A DNA stretch of 64,000 nucleotides from Branchiostoma floridae (taxonomy: Eukaryota; Chordata; Leptocardii; Amphioxiformes; Branchiostomatidae). The position numbers and the translations under genes are program-made. Every line of letters starts with the position of its first letter. Positions within the stretch are counted from its first letter, which is position 1. Location: contig NW_023365756.1 of the NCBI RefSeq assembly GCF_000003815.2, positions 18,028 to 82,027 on the forward strand, in the 5' to 3' direction. Below the pieces are notes generated by a model. That model worked only from the letters and a program-made list of their open reading frames with translations, made no database searches and was not told the DNA's origin. This document shows, piece by piece, positions 22,061 to 34,200 of this stretch.

Positions 22061-22920
22061 TCTCTATAGGCAAAATGATTAGGTTGACATCTGCAGCTGA
22101 AGAGGCAATTTCAGATCACAAAATATTTTCTAACCACGATATAGCATTGTTGTTGTTAATCAACATTCACGGGTTTGAAGGATGATCTCTATGGCAATTA
22201 AAATCGTTCGGCATAACTAAAAATGACAGACAGTTACTTGAATACAGATATACAAAAGCTGGTGTGTTACACCTAAGGGCGGTTATACTATACTGATGGG
22301 TTGCCGATGACCGGACAGTGCCCTCTTATTGACGTTTATCACATCCAAATTTATAGCAAGCTTTATTGACACGACAAAAAGTACAATGGCTTTTGTATCG
22401 TCAAATATGAACTACAAAAAAATCAGATATAGAATATCACATGAGTAGTAAAATTAATCGTCATTTCCGTTGAGTCTACGGAATCTTAATGTTACAGGCA
22501 TGGTTCTGTGGGGGTATTCCCCGGATTTTGCTTAAAGATGTAGATTTTCGCCTCAAAATTGAAAATATTCTCTGCTTCTGATTTTAAAAGATAACGGATA
22601 TAGGTTACCCCGCGAAAAAAGCTGAACTAGATTTATACTTTCACTGTGAACGTTAAGCACAATAGTGAGCACAGGGAATCTCAGATTTTCTCTATATAAT
22701 GCAAAAATAAGGTTGGCAGGAAGACGAAAGCATGGCAAAGCAAAGTGTGGTGATTAATTAAGGGTTAATGACCCGCCCCGAGGTGTATATGGTGTCATAA
22801 CGCCTGGTCCTTTGGTGGTTGGAAATATTATAGGTAATTATATTTCAGCCATACCATAGGTATGGTGAAATATATTGTATTCGTAATGTTTATTTCTTTC
22901 TCCTGTCAAATCTTCGGAAC
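22061..22920. other. No gene recognised; LINE-tail-like fragment
   Basis: No supported ORF. At 22358-22420 the minus strand has GTGTCAATAAAGCTTGCTAT, resembling another LINE 3' end with an AATAAA signal, but its parent could not be identified. Confidence 0.4.
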
Positions 22921-23560
22921 ACGGTATCTCCGTTGTTCCTGAACCGATTGACTTGAAATTTGACACAAGGGTAGAGTGGGCCAATACCCCCAGACATTTT
23001 TTCATTTTTTTCATATCTGCCTTTAAAATGATTTTATTAAGGTTTTTTGGTCATCTTAAGACCAAAACTGTATATTTGGGCCCCCTGTACCCTGGTATTA
23101 TAACCGAATGAGCTGAAATTTGGCACAGATGTGCCTTGATAATTCCCCCATATAAATTCAATACCACTTTTGGTGTACAGTATAACGAAATGCTTATTTT
23201 TGCGATTTTTTGGTCATTTTTTTACCAAAAAAGGACAGTTTTGGCTCCTGTACCTTGGTTTTAGAACCGGATGACCTGAAATTTAGTATAGGAGTGCCCT
23301 AGACATATGCGCACATGGATTCATTAACAGTTGAGGCATACAGTACAACAAAATGCTTAATTTTGCGATTATTTGGCCATTTTATGACCAAAAAGTACAT
23401 TTTTGGCTCTTGTGCTCTGGTTTTAAAACCAAATGACCTAAATTTTGGTAAAATGGTGCACTAGATATTTATTCAAATGACACATGTATAGTTTTTGTCA
23501 TAGACTACGTCAAAATGATATATTTGGGGATTTTTTTGTCATTTTCAAATAGCCTGAGGG
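22921..23560 (+). repeat. Dispersed tandem repeat R2, ~120-135-bp units
   Basis: About five diverged units each contain CCTGGTTTTA(C/G)AACC, then GAATGACCTGAAATTTGGTA, then ATGCGCACATGGATTC, ACAGTACAACAAAATGCTTA and TTTTGCGATTTTTTGG. The same units occur at 36570-37095 in intron 8 of L1. Confidence 0.8.
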
Positions 23561-23834
23561 GTCAATGACCTTACTGGCATATATGTCTATTTAATCTAAT
23601 TAGATAGGTAACCAATCACTTAGCCTGAATCACTTATCCTAAAGAGGGGGGGGGGGGGGACAGCCAATCAGCGAGTCCAGTGTTATCTGGAAGAGTCCAT
23701 TCTTACACGGAGGGGTTCATTTTTTTTAAAAATTCATCCTCGGACTGGTGAAGTCTTTCAGTGGGTGTATTTTTGGACAGGTCTATTTTGCAGTTTTACA
23801 GAAGGGTGTGCCCTGTCTGGCGAGATTCCAGCAT
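23561..23834. repeat. R2-associated flank and G-run
   Basis: It holds a G homopolymer (about 23646-23659). Then 23700-23834, read on the minus strand, matches the TAGACCAGTCCAAAAATAC / GGACTCTTCC units of 37200-37760. The same repeat pair (R2 plus this flank) thus occurs at two places. Confidence 0.6.
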
Positions 23835-24258
23835 NNNNNNNNNNNNNNNNNNNNNNNNNNNNNNNNNNNNNNNNNNNNNNNNNNNNNNNNNNNNNNNNNN
23901 NNNNNNNNNNNNNNNNNNNNNNNNNNNNNNNNNNNNNNNNNNNNNNNNNNNNNNNNNNNNNNNNNNNNNNNNNNNNNNNNNNNNNNNNNNNNNNNNNNNN
24001 NNNNNNNNNNNNNNNNNNNNNNNNNNNNNNNNNNNNNNNNNNNNNNNNNNNNNNNNNNNNNNNNNNNNNNNNNNNNNNNNNNNNNNNNNNNNNNNNNNNN
24101 NNNNNNNNNNNNNNNNNNNNNNNNNNNNNNNNNNNNNNNNNNNNNNNNNNNNNNNNNNNNNNNNNNNNNNNNNNNNNNNNNNNNNNNNNNNNNNNNNNNN
24201 NNNNNNNNNNNNNNNNNNNNNNNNNNNNNNNNNNNNNNNNNNNNNNNNNNNNNNNNNN
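23835..24258. other. Assembly gap (424 N)
   Basis: Undetermined bases inside the R2-associated repeat. Confidence 0.99.
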
Positions 24259-24974
24259 AAACCTGGCATCACAGCTTGCAAAAAAATGTTATTTCATCTG
24301 CAAGTAGTGCTTAATTATAGTAAAGACATAAAATTAAAAGAGATCGTAATATTTGCTCTGTTTGCTTCTCAAAAGTACGTTTTTTTTCCCCAAAGTGCAA
24401 AGTGTCAAACATGCTGTCTTGTTCATTGTGATGTCATGACTGTTAAAGTCACTTTTTAATCTAATTACCTTGTGCGAAGAATCAAGAGCATGATTTTTTG
24501 ATGGGACATTGTTCAATAACATCAGAAAGGTGCATATTTCTGAAAAAGTCTATGTGTTATATGAATGTAATTTCAGGGAATTTTCAATTTTGATTTGGTG
24601 TCTTAAAGCACAAAGTACACACCTGGATATCTGACGTGTGCATACCTTGGTTTGGGTATAATTGATGCTGCTTTAGTCCATCTCCTTTTGAGTTCACTAA
24701 TTTTTTTGGTGTTCATAGTGGAATTATGAGAGTTGATATTACATAGATGTGGAAGAATTAAGGTCTTGTGAAATGTTGTGGGATGGTTGCAATCTTGTAT
24801 GTAATGAAGTAGTAGAACAGGTTGGTAGAACATAGGATAATGGAGTTTTCCTTTGGCTTTACACATATGGAACTAATGGAAGTCATGAGTGTGGTTCCAG
24901 TCAGTAAAGTCTTGCCTGCATACCTTTGCCTATCAGACATCTTCCTCAGAGCTGCCACAAAAGCGCCACCTATA
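24259..24974. other. No gene recognised
   Basis: AT-rich noncoding DNA; short ORFs lack domain signatures or splice context. Confidence 0.5.
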
Positions 24975-24984
24975 CATCGGCTAT

Positions 24985-25275
24985 ATAATGACAATGACAA
25001 TGACAATGACAATGAAGTTTATTTCATATTTATGCCCCATTGGGGCTAAATGCAGTCAGTTTGGTACATAGAAAGTAATCGGAAAGCTATACATATGCTA
25101 CAGTTTACATGCTTCTTCTCTCTTCTTAAAACATGCGTGGACGAGCTTACAGAGTTTTTCCAGTATATCGTAGTTAGATGATGACATAAGGTATTTGAAC
25201 AGATCTTCCTTCGTTAGGTGCGCATATTTTTTATCTATATCTGTGGCATTAGCAAATGCATTTCGCAGATCTTAC
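24985..25275 (-). mobile_element. LINE 3' end, minus strand, with (TGTCAT)n tail
   Basis: The minus strand encodes the last ~57 residues of a LINE protein (from DLRNAFANATDIDKKYAHLT through LFKYLMSSSNYDILEKL to ACKL and stop). An untranslated tail with GAAATAAACTTCATTGTC follows, and then the six-base tandem tail (plus strand ATGACA repeats, about 24985-25014). Microsatellite-like 3' ends are typical of CR1/L2-type elements. Confidence 0.8.
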
Positions 25276-27479
25276 AATGAACACTCTAGGACAAATATAT
25301 ATATATATATATATATATAGCGGCGAGAAGCACAATTCCAGTTAGAATCTCTGCAGAAGATGTCTGATAGATATAAAAAAAGGTAAGCAGGTCACAGACA
25401 TCACTAGTTGTGTAAAAGAAAACTCTGATATGTACTGAAGTCATGGTAACTACATATCGTAATTAAGTAAGTGTGAAGTTTTACTATTGAAGCCTTTGTC
25501 AGTGAAAACCCAAAATGAAGTGATGCTTTTGCCTGTAATATGATATTTCGTATTGACAAAATATTTTGTAGGGTCTTATAAATCATGAAATAATAAATAA
25601 ATGATGGCTCATCTACAGGCATCCCTGCACGTTTTTTTAATCTTATAGATAACAAAGTAAACTTTGTTATTTTGCATGCATGCAAAAATGTCTGTTAAAA
25701 AGAATTAATCTAAATGAGAAGTGAAAAAGTGGTAGAAGTCACTGATGTCTACTTCTGTGATTGTTGCTGTATGTGCTTAGGGCTACTACAGTTTGAAAAG
25801 AATATTAACATACATATATTATCATATAAATGGTATGTTAGCAGTGTTGCTGCATTCTTAATTGAATTTGTGGTACCCTTGACTTTATAATGGGACTTTT
25901 GTGCAAAGCCAACAAGTATGACTAAAATACATGAAAACGAGAAAGCGAAAAAGGAATTGTTTTTAATCAATGAAATTCGTTGAACTCTCTCAAATTGCTT
26001 GACCACAGCATAGCTGCCAATATACCACAGTTTCCACTTGATGCCACTAAAAGTGCCATGTAATTTGGGGAATAATTGTGCCATATTTGAAAAGATTGTA
26101 AGTATTCTTTTATTGATGTATACATTTAAATGACACATATCGATTACAGCAGGTTGCCTAGATTTTTTTCTAACGGAAAAATACAAACAATATTGATACC
26201 TATAGAGGACACAACGGTTTTATTACAAGTTAGCATAGCTTTCATTGCTGATGATGTCTGCCTTGTGTCGTTACAATCAAATGTGATGTATGGTAATTGT
26301 TTATGCTCTTCTCTGCAATAAAGATACACCTTTGCATGTAAGTATGGTATGGTTTTGTAATGTGGTATCTATATAGTGATGGTGATAGTTATAATGTTAT
26401 CTACACAATGTACATGTATTCCACAAAGAAGACAAATGCAAGGTACAGTATATTCATTGTACCAAGGAAATTTGGTAAAAGTAGAGGTATGGGCTTCCCT
26501 TTGAAAGTATAAATGCCAAACTTTCAATCTTTTTTAGATATTTTTACTGGTATCCCCATCCATAAAAATGATGGCCAAAATAACAAATATTGATCAAGGT
26601 ATATAAAATGAGGTCACCAGTCCTTCTAGATTGATAGGTCAGTGTTGATAAATCTAGGCCAATCTTTCAAGTAATAGTTCTGAATTTTTGGTTGAAGACA
26701 GAAAAGAAGACCCCCCTTAAAAACAAACCTGTAGCAAAACCTATTGGTGTCTTAAGACTCTTTTTAATGTGTTCGTAGCATGAAGTAGGGAGAATAAGAA
26801 GATTCACGGTTCTGAATCCGCATGAGAAAGGTCTTAGGTGAAAGCCTATACACAAAACATGTCTGGTTAATACAAACTAGAGTTCATCGAACACATCCCT
26901 TCGCCAAATAATCATGCCTTTATTAATACTTTAAGGTCTTTTTCATGTATTACTAAATAGTACCTACCCCAATAGCAAATGACTGCATGAACTTGTGTTC
27001 CTTACAAACCCACAAATGCTACCAAAGATAACCTTCTTGGCCAACTGGTGACAATGGAATTATGTACACTGTTGTGATACTTTCTAGCGCAACTTTAATA
27101 ATCATAGTGCTTTATTAAAGTCATGTAGTCTCTACCAGACTCCAGCCTGGCCGAATAGTATTGATGATAGGGGGCATTGGACTGTGACCAAAGATGACCT
27201 CAGTGGTAGCATCCCTGGTCAATCAGAATTTCATGCTTGTCAAGAGGATTTTCACAGTGTTAGGGCGTCCAGGTCACAAGGCTTCTCATGCAAAACATCT
27301 GGCAAACAGCTGTGTCCTTAAATGTAGGTCAAAATGAGATGCATCTGTATATAGAAAACACTGTTTATTTCTGTTAATTGCATAACTTTCCCTAAGTAAT
27401 TATATCAAATAGATGTTGATAATCAACCAAAGTACCTAGCTACCAAAAACAAAAAAAATATCCATCAATCTCCTCTGCA
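25276..27479. other. No gene recognised
   Basis: About 2.2 kb of AT-rich DNA. A (TA)n run lies at about 25296-25318. The longest frame (25749-26186, minus) lacks domains and codon bias. I see no host exon here. Confidence 0.55.
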
Positions 27480-28110
27480 GTTATCCTTCTTAAAAGCTAC
27501 AAACTATAAGACCCACTGCAGTTCCAAACAAGCTGCTAGGGGGCCCAAAATTAGACCATTGACTCCTAGTACCAACAGCTATCCACCATTAAAAAATCAT
27601 GAACCTGGCACTTCTGGAAAATTTAGGCGCAAACTTTGATGCTCACTTGCAGTACCAAAACAAGTCGCCAGGAGGCCCATTATCGAACTTGACCTTCCTT
27701 TCTGTGTCCCCTACCTATCAACCAAATATCATTAGCATCCATCAAGAACATCTCGAGTTATCTTGCATACAGACAAACGTACTTACATACAAAGCCAGCT
27801 ACAGCACCATAGGTAAAAGCTAGCTAAATCATTCTCGCAAATGACAATCCTTTCCACAACCGCTAAACACCTGCCAAATATCGTGGAAATCGCCCAGCTA
27901 CATTTTGACTTATGCTTCCCGAAAAAACACCAAAAAAAAAAATACCAAGCTCGCTGCTGTACCGTAGGAAAACGCCAGGTAACCCATTTTCGAACTAGGC
28001 ATGCCTTTCAACAACCGCTACACACCTGCAAAAAATAAAAAAGTTCCATCCACAATTTCTCGAGTTATATCCTGTTGACCTACATACAGACCCAAGTCAG
28101 GCAAAAACAT
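27480..28110 (+). repeat. Degenerate repeat R3, about four units
   Basis: Units contain the string TGCAGTACC(A/G)...CAAG-CGC(C/T)AGG-GGCCCATT, then CTACC(A/T)AATATCAT...CATCCA, then CTCGAGTTAT and a run of ACAGAC. Related sequences lie at 30625-30900 and 55330-55530, each upstream of an LRR gene, and weakly in R1. Noncoding. Confidence 0.6.
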
Positions 28111-28139
28111 AATCTTCTTGGCGAAGCTAAATATGTACC

Positions 28140-28870
28140 CTATACATTTCAATGTTGGCAGTAGTGAATTGCGGTACAACTCCGATGTACTTAGCTAGGA
28201 GGCGCTTCAAAGTCGCATACTACACCGTATGTCTCAAGTATCTTTACTAGTACCCCCTGTGACCTACTTGGTATCCAGTACATTGTATACAATGTATTCA
28301 ACTTTCAACCGTTCATGAAATGAAGAAATACAAGAAATGATAATCCTACAGATAACCTCTCTTTTCCACATGGCATATTTCTAAAAATGAAAATCAGCTC
28401 ATTACACAGGATTTAAAGGTGGGAGGGGCCTAGGGGGCTGAATCTGTTCAATAGTGCCATTGTTTACATCGGAATTTGCCGAACAACCTCCCAATATGTT
28501 GCCAAACCTTGTCCGCTTGACTGAACTAATTCAGGAAATGACTCCTGAAGCTAAAGTCTTGTGTCGTGTGTAACTCGTGTGATCTGTCGTATGCAACCCG
28601 TGTGACAAAGTGCACCACACAGGAATAGAAGGTGGGGGGCGGAGCTAGCTGCATCTGTTCAATAATACCATTGTTTCCATCAGAACTTGCCAAACAACCT
28701 CACATTCTTGCCAAACCTTGTCCGCTTGAGTGAACTAATTGTGAAAAAGTGAACAGGATATGACTCCTGGAGCTAAAATCTTGTGTCCTGTTCAACTTGT
28801 GTGATCTGTCGTGCGTACCACAGAAGTTAGAGACAGCACCAGGTAAATCACGTATAATACTACACTGAGT
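28140..28870 (+). repeat. 5' repeat units of LRR gene L1 (possible 5' UTR exons)
   Basis: Two units share GAACTTGCC(A/G)AACAACCTC, CCGCTTGA(C/G)TGAACTAATT, ATGACTCCTG and CTGTCGT(A/G)(T/C)G. They match the arrays at 51840-53060 (inverted) and 53190-54400. The second ends AGAGACAGCACCAG|GTAAAT, a plausible splice donor. Because the first coding exon of L1 opens with an acceptor (CAACAG at 31257-31262), a noncoding upstream exon must exist, and these units are the best candidates. Confidence 0.5.
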
Positions 28871-29548
28871 ACTGTTTGTATATTCCTTAATATGAGACTG
28901 GTTTTCGGAATATTTGTGTTTTTATCTTTGAATGTGATTTAAGATTGGGAAGGGGCAGAGTACCATTATTACAAGCCTTTACTTATAAAGCATATCTGTT
29001 CTTACATTTTCAATATTACAAAGAAACGAGAAGAAGCCGAATGTACGCAGTAGAATACGATCCTTGAGTAGTGTAGATTCATTGTATCATTATATCATGT
29101 TGTATCATTTGTTGTGACCTGTACTAAACCCAGTGGGTATGAATGTACAATAAAGGTCTTCATTCATTCATTCATTATAGAAAAGGGGTTTTAAACCCTT
29201 AAAAGTATGTTTTCGTTTAATTCTAGCCTACTGCTGTCCACATCATGTACACTTTGTGACTGTTATAGTTTTTAGATCGAACCCATGAAAGGTTGTGTAT
29301 TTTCCCTTGTCAAGTCGACGGTTCTGTCACACCCTCAGGACATTTACCTTAAACAACCCCGTATCGAGGTCAGCACTGGGTGGGGAGTACTTGTGGAATC
29401 TATCCTGTTCTAGCTCCAATTGGCTCCGTAGGTAGCTGTGAAAATGTGATTATAAAAATTAATTCTAAAGACTAGTACTAAGTAGTAGGCAACCTCGCTG
29501 ACCAACCCCAAACACATATGATCTTGTTCAGTTCTAAACCCACAGTGT

Positions 29549-29604
<56 letters not shown>

Positions 29605-31268
29605 AGGGGGGGGGGGCGGTATTGCATGACCAGCTAGCTATATTGTGTGTGACAGGGACTTGAAAGGTTTATCATTGGCCTACTTACGGCTGGAACCTCA
29701 TTGTGAACACCACAATAACAACACGTACAATTCGGAGGCCGCATTTCTCCATGAGATTTTCTGATTATGCAAATGACTTCTACATTTACACAATCTATTC
29801 TTCGCTACTCTAATCGATTACTGTGATAATTTAGACGAATTATGGCACTTTTGCATTGATTATGCAAATTTAAATAATTTGAATAACATGTATCTAATCA
29901 TGTTCCACCTGCCACAACTGAAATATGAAATATGTAAGTCCTGCATGTAAGTCCTACATGGAAAGTACTGCAACTATAGATTTTCCTCATTCGATATGCA
30001 AATTAATTTACATAACCTACAATTCATTAGGCCACATCAAGTAAATTTTATGGATGAAATTCTATGCAGAGTGCAAAAATGATAAGATAGGTAAAAACAG
30101 CAAGATGACATTGTCAAGTTTTTCAAAATAGACACCATAAACACTGTAACAAGAATTGAAGTGACAAAGTATGGTGTCATCACAACCAACAAGGCATTCA
30201 TTCCAGTATTCAAGAATAGTAGTAAAGGTAATACTACTGTGGAACACTGGTATCACTAACCATGTTTACAACTACACTCATGGCTTCCGTATTGGTGCCA
30301 CTCATAACTATCAAATTGTAAGTTTCACTCCTGCAACTTCATTCAAGGCTATCTCTCTAGTGTCAATGCTACATACAATTACTTGGTTACAGCACAACCT
30401 ATGTACACATTTTGGTCTATCTGAACATGCCTGAAGAAAAAAAAATGTTTTTTTTTTCTGGAATAAGGCGAAAAGTAATGAGCGCACGGATTTCATCCAT
30501 AAAAATTACTCGCTACATATGGCTTTATGTACATCTCTGTCTATTTTACCTGCCTACCAAAAATCGTTGATATCCGTTGTTCCTTTGTTCGGTTATTGTC
30601 GTTGGAAAATTTTGACTAAAATACCCCTGCAGTTGCAGAGTAAGCTGCTAGGGGGGCAAACATAACCACTTCATTATATTACAGGCTACCTGTCACCAAA
30701 AAGCCAAGAACACACCATGTCTGGGTCAAAAGAAACAATAGACGAAAGTTGACCAAAATTAAGCTTGAATTACGTGTTCACAATACCCCATACCAGATAT
30801 CATCACAATCCATCCAGACGGTCTTGAGTTATGGTGACTACAAACATTCGGATGCACAAACAGACACACACACAATCACAGACACACCGACACTCCCAAA
30901 ATAACACTATTTCATGGAGTAACTATGTAAAAATGATAGATTTATGTTAATACTTTACGTTTGGGACTACATCTATAGGTAGCGACACCTATGCTGCAGT
31001 GCAATGTGAACCAGTCAGAATTGCCCTGACAGTCGGTCACCCAAACGTCTGTGGAATAAAGCAATAAGTTGTGTACAAAGGATATTGTTATTCAGTGACT
31101 TAATAACGTAATGAAACTATTCATGCATTCCTATTATCTTTAGGCATTTACAGCAGTGTGCAAAGTATACAGACGATTACTGTTGATTCATACCGTCTCG
31201 TTGTATATAAGGGTTGTATGACAATTATCTTTGTATCCAATATCTTTTTTGCTTGTCAACAGCTGGAT
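28871..31268 (+). other. Upstream region of L1 with LINE tail, (GT)n and R3
   Basis: No coding exon. About 29040-29176 is a plus-strand LINE-like 3' end (ATGTACAATAAAGGTC followed by CATT repeats). A (GT)n run with a trailing G run is at about 29545-29616. 30200-30430 matches, inverted, 50900-51190 upstream of L2. 30625-30900 is an R3 unit. 30975-31020 carries a half of the GCGACACCTAT element found at 47106 and 58866. Confidence 0.55.
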
Positions 31269-34200
31269 ATGATGGCGTGCCTGATGCAATATGCGCACGT
31301 GCTCGCAGTCGTCATCAGTGTGGTGTCTGCCCAGTCCTGTGCACCTCAATGTCGATGTGACGGTACGTTGCATAGTACTACCAGAAAAAAACCTACCAGT
31401 TGACATTCCTAATATGTGTTGGAGTAGCTAAACAAATCTTAGTATATTATGATACAATTTTAATATACACAGCAGTAAAGCCCTAATTTATAATTACCAA
31501 CAAACTTTCGGTCAGTCCTCTGATACTTTTCAAGTTGTAATGACCCAAAGCCTATATCACACATCCAGACCAGAAGTGTGACATCGAGAAAGGGTCAAAG
31601 GTGATTGGAAGTCGGTTTCGGCCCCCGCCTTGATTGAGGTTCATTACAACTTGAAAAGGATCAGGGGATTGATCGAAAGCTTGTTGATTTATCTACAGTT
31701 AGATTTTCTAACGTTTCTAGTTGAACTCTGTATAGATTTCTTTACCAGTTAGCATACAAGTAATGATATGCAGTATTGTGATTACTCTACAAGCAGCGCG
31801 AGACATCAAAAACAGTTAAAAATAGAAAAACCCGATAAAATGCCTTAACACATTTAAAAAAAACTGCCTTGAGACTATTTTGATGACATTTGTCGGGTTT
31901 ACATTCGCGTTTTGAGTCAAATTAGAGCCAACTCAGCGACTTCGACTCCAAAAACACGTGTGTAAGTCCAATCGTAGTCTTTCATGCTGAATATATTAAA
32001 AGTACAATTAAATTGAATCCAAGGTACCACCATGGACTGCAGCCACGGAGCTCTTCCAGGGTTCCCAGTAGATGTACTCATACCGTCTTCAACAGAAATC
32101 GTCGTGATGAGCGACAATCTGTTGACAAGAGTTAATCCAACTCCTGCCTTTCCAAACCTGCTGGAACTGAACCTGGAAGACAACTTCATCACTGAACTTA
32201 CACCGACTTCTTTCCGTTTGCGACCAAATATCCAGATACTTCGTCTTGGAGGCAATAAGATCATTGATGTCACCAATTCTGCTTTCGATGGACTATCCCA
32301 ACTGGTGAAACTGTATCTGAATCGTAACAACATCGAAACGATAGAAGCGTTTGGAAGTTTGTCTGGTCCAAGTAGTTTGGAGATGCTGGACTTACAGAAA
32401 AACAAACTCACGTCTATATCGATCGGCACGTTCACAGGGATCCCGCTGCTTACGGAGCTCAACCTGTCGTCTAACAACATCTCAAAGATAGAAGATGGGA
32501 GCTTTGGTCATTTTAAGAAGTTACGTGTCCTGTATCTGCATTCCAACCAAATCCTTCAGCTGACCAACGCGACATTCTTTGGTATGCCCTCCTTAAACCG
32601 TCTAACTTTGAGTAACAACAAGATACAGAATCTGCCAGATATGGCCTTCAAAGGTGCCGGGTCGCTGGAGTTTCTGGACCTGACATCTAACAGCATCCCC
32701 ACAATCACCCAGGCAGCATTCTCCGGGTTGTTGAATCTTACTGCTCTGTCTCTTAGTTCAAATAATATCAGCACTATTGAGGACGGCGCGTTTCGAGATC
32801 TGATCAAACTACGCGAATTGTCTGTGTGGGACAATATGCTGCAGGAGATCTCAGCGTCAACTTTTGTAGGTCTTGCTCCGGAAGATAGAACAGACAACAC
32901 TGGGCTAGAGGTGAGTATTCAGCGTTTGAGTATGATTTAATATCTCAACAATTGTATATAATTATATGGAACGTTTCCCTGCCCTGTACCCCCCCCCCCC
33001 CGTTTACTAGTTGACAAAGTTTTACCTCATCGAAAAGGTAAGTCGATTTAGTGAAATTTTTGCTTTTAGGTAATGTTTATTGTTTTTTGTTTACTGACTT
33101 CTTTAGTTGTTGACAGCTTATCTTGTGATTGAAATATGAATGTCAATCATGATGTACCTGAATTGAGGGCAAAAGAGAAGATACAGTATAGGTAAAGGAT
33201 AACGTTGTTGCTTACATGCATATACTTACCGTACTCTGGTTTCTTAAAGGTGCTGTACCTCGCTGGCAATCGCCTCACAACTGTCACAAAGGACGATTTT
33301 GCCAGGCTCACAAAACTGACGTTTTTGACGCTTTTCGTAGGTCGAACGAATTTTTCCGTGATATTTTATTTCTCTGAAACGTTATTACATGTCACAACCC
33401 ATCGCACGTAGGGAAAGAAAACAATGTGTTTCAAATTCTATATCAATTAATTACATACATGTATTATGTAGAAAACAAAGTTCACTAACATATAGCAAGA
33501 CTAACATATAGCAAGTTCTTGTTGTTAAAGCACGATGAGACGGATAGAAAATAATTGATAGTCATTATCAATTACAAGAGTTGGAAACAAGCAATGTTAA
33601 ACGGAAGTTGACCTTAATTCGTATATTTACTTCAATATTGAATTAATGTTAATGTATTCATCGCGCACTAGTTTTACCGTCGTTTTGCCCTGTAAACTGT
33701 CAAGACTTTATAAATAATACATGTCAAATATCTAATAGCCTATTACCTTTTGTAACTCATAAACAGCGCAACGATATTACAAGTGAGGGACTCGAAGATG
33801 GTTCATTCGCCAATCTTGGGAACCTTGTCTATCTAAGTCTTTACGCCAACCCACTGACCAACATTTCTTCAGCCACATTTGAAGGTACATAACTTATATA
33901 TCATTCATTAGATTCATTACGAACGAAATTTGTCCTCAGTGACAATGACATAGCATAGTATTAGTGTAAGTTTAGAGACTTTAAAAAGGTAACCTGGAAT
34001 CCAGTCTCTAAGTGGCACGGTCTACCGTAGTTAATGTAGGCTCTCTACGGGGCCAGTGCAGCTCTCAGCCGCCGGGGTAATAGCTAACACTCGGTAGGAT
34101 TTTCACGCTGCAGGACTTTGCCCAGTGGGAGTTAATTCCGGCGCCGAGGACTGCAGACATTAGTATTTCCCCTTGTGGCCGGCAATTAATTCCCAATGGG

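Noticed and set aside
25749-26186. 145-residue minus-strand frame
   Set aside because: AT-rich, no recognisable domain, no neighbouring exon with matching splice phase, no paralogue in the window.
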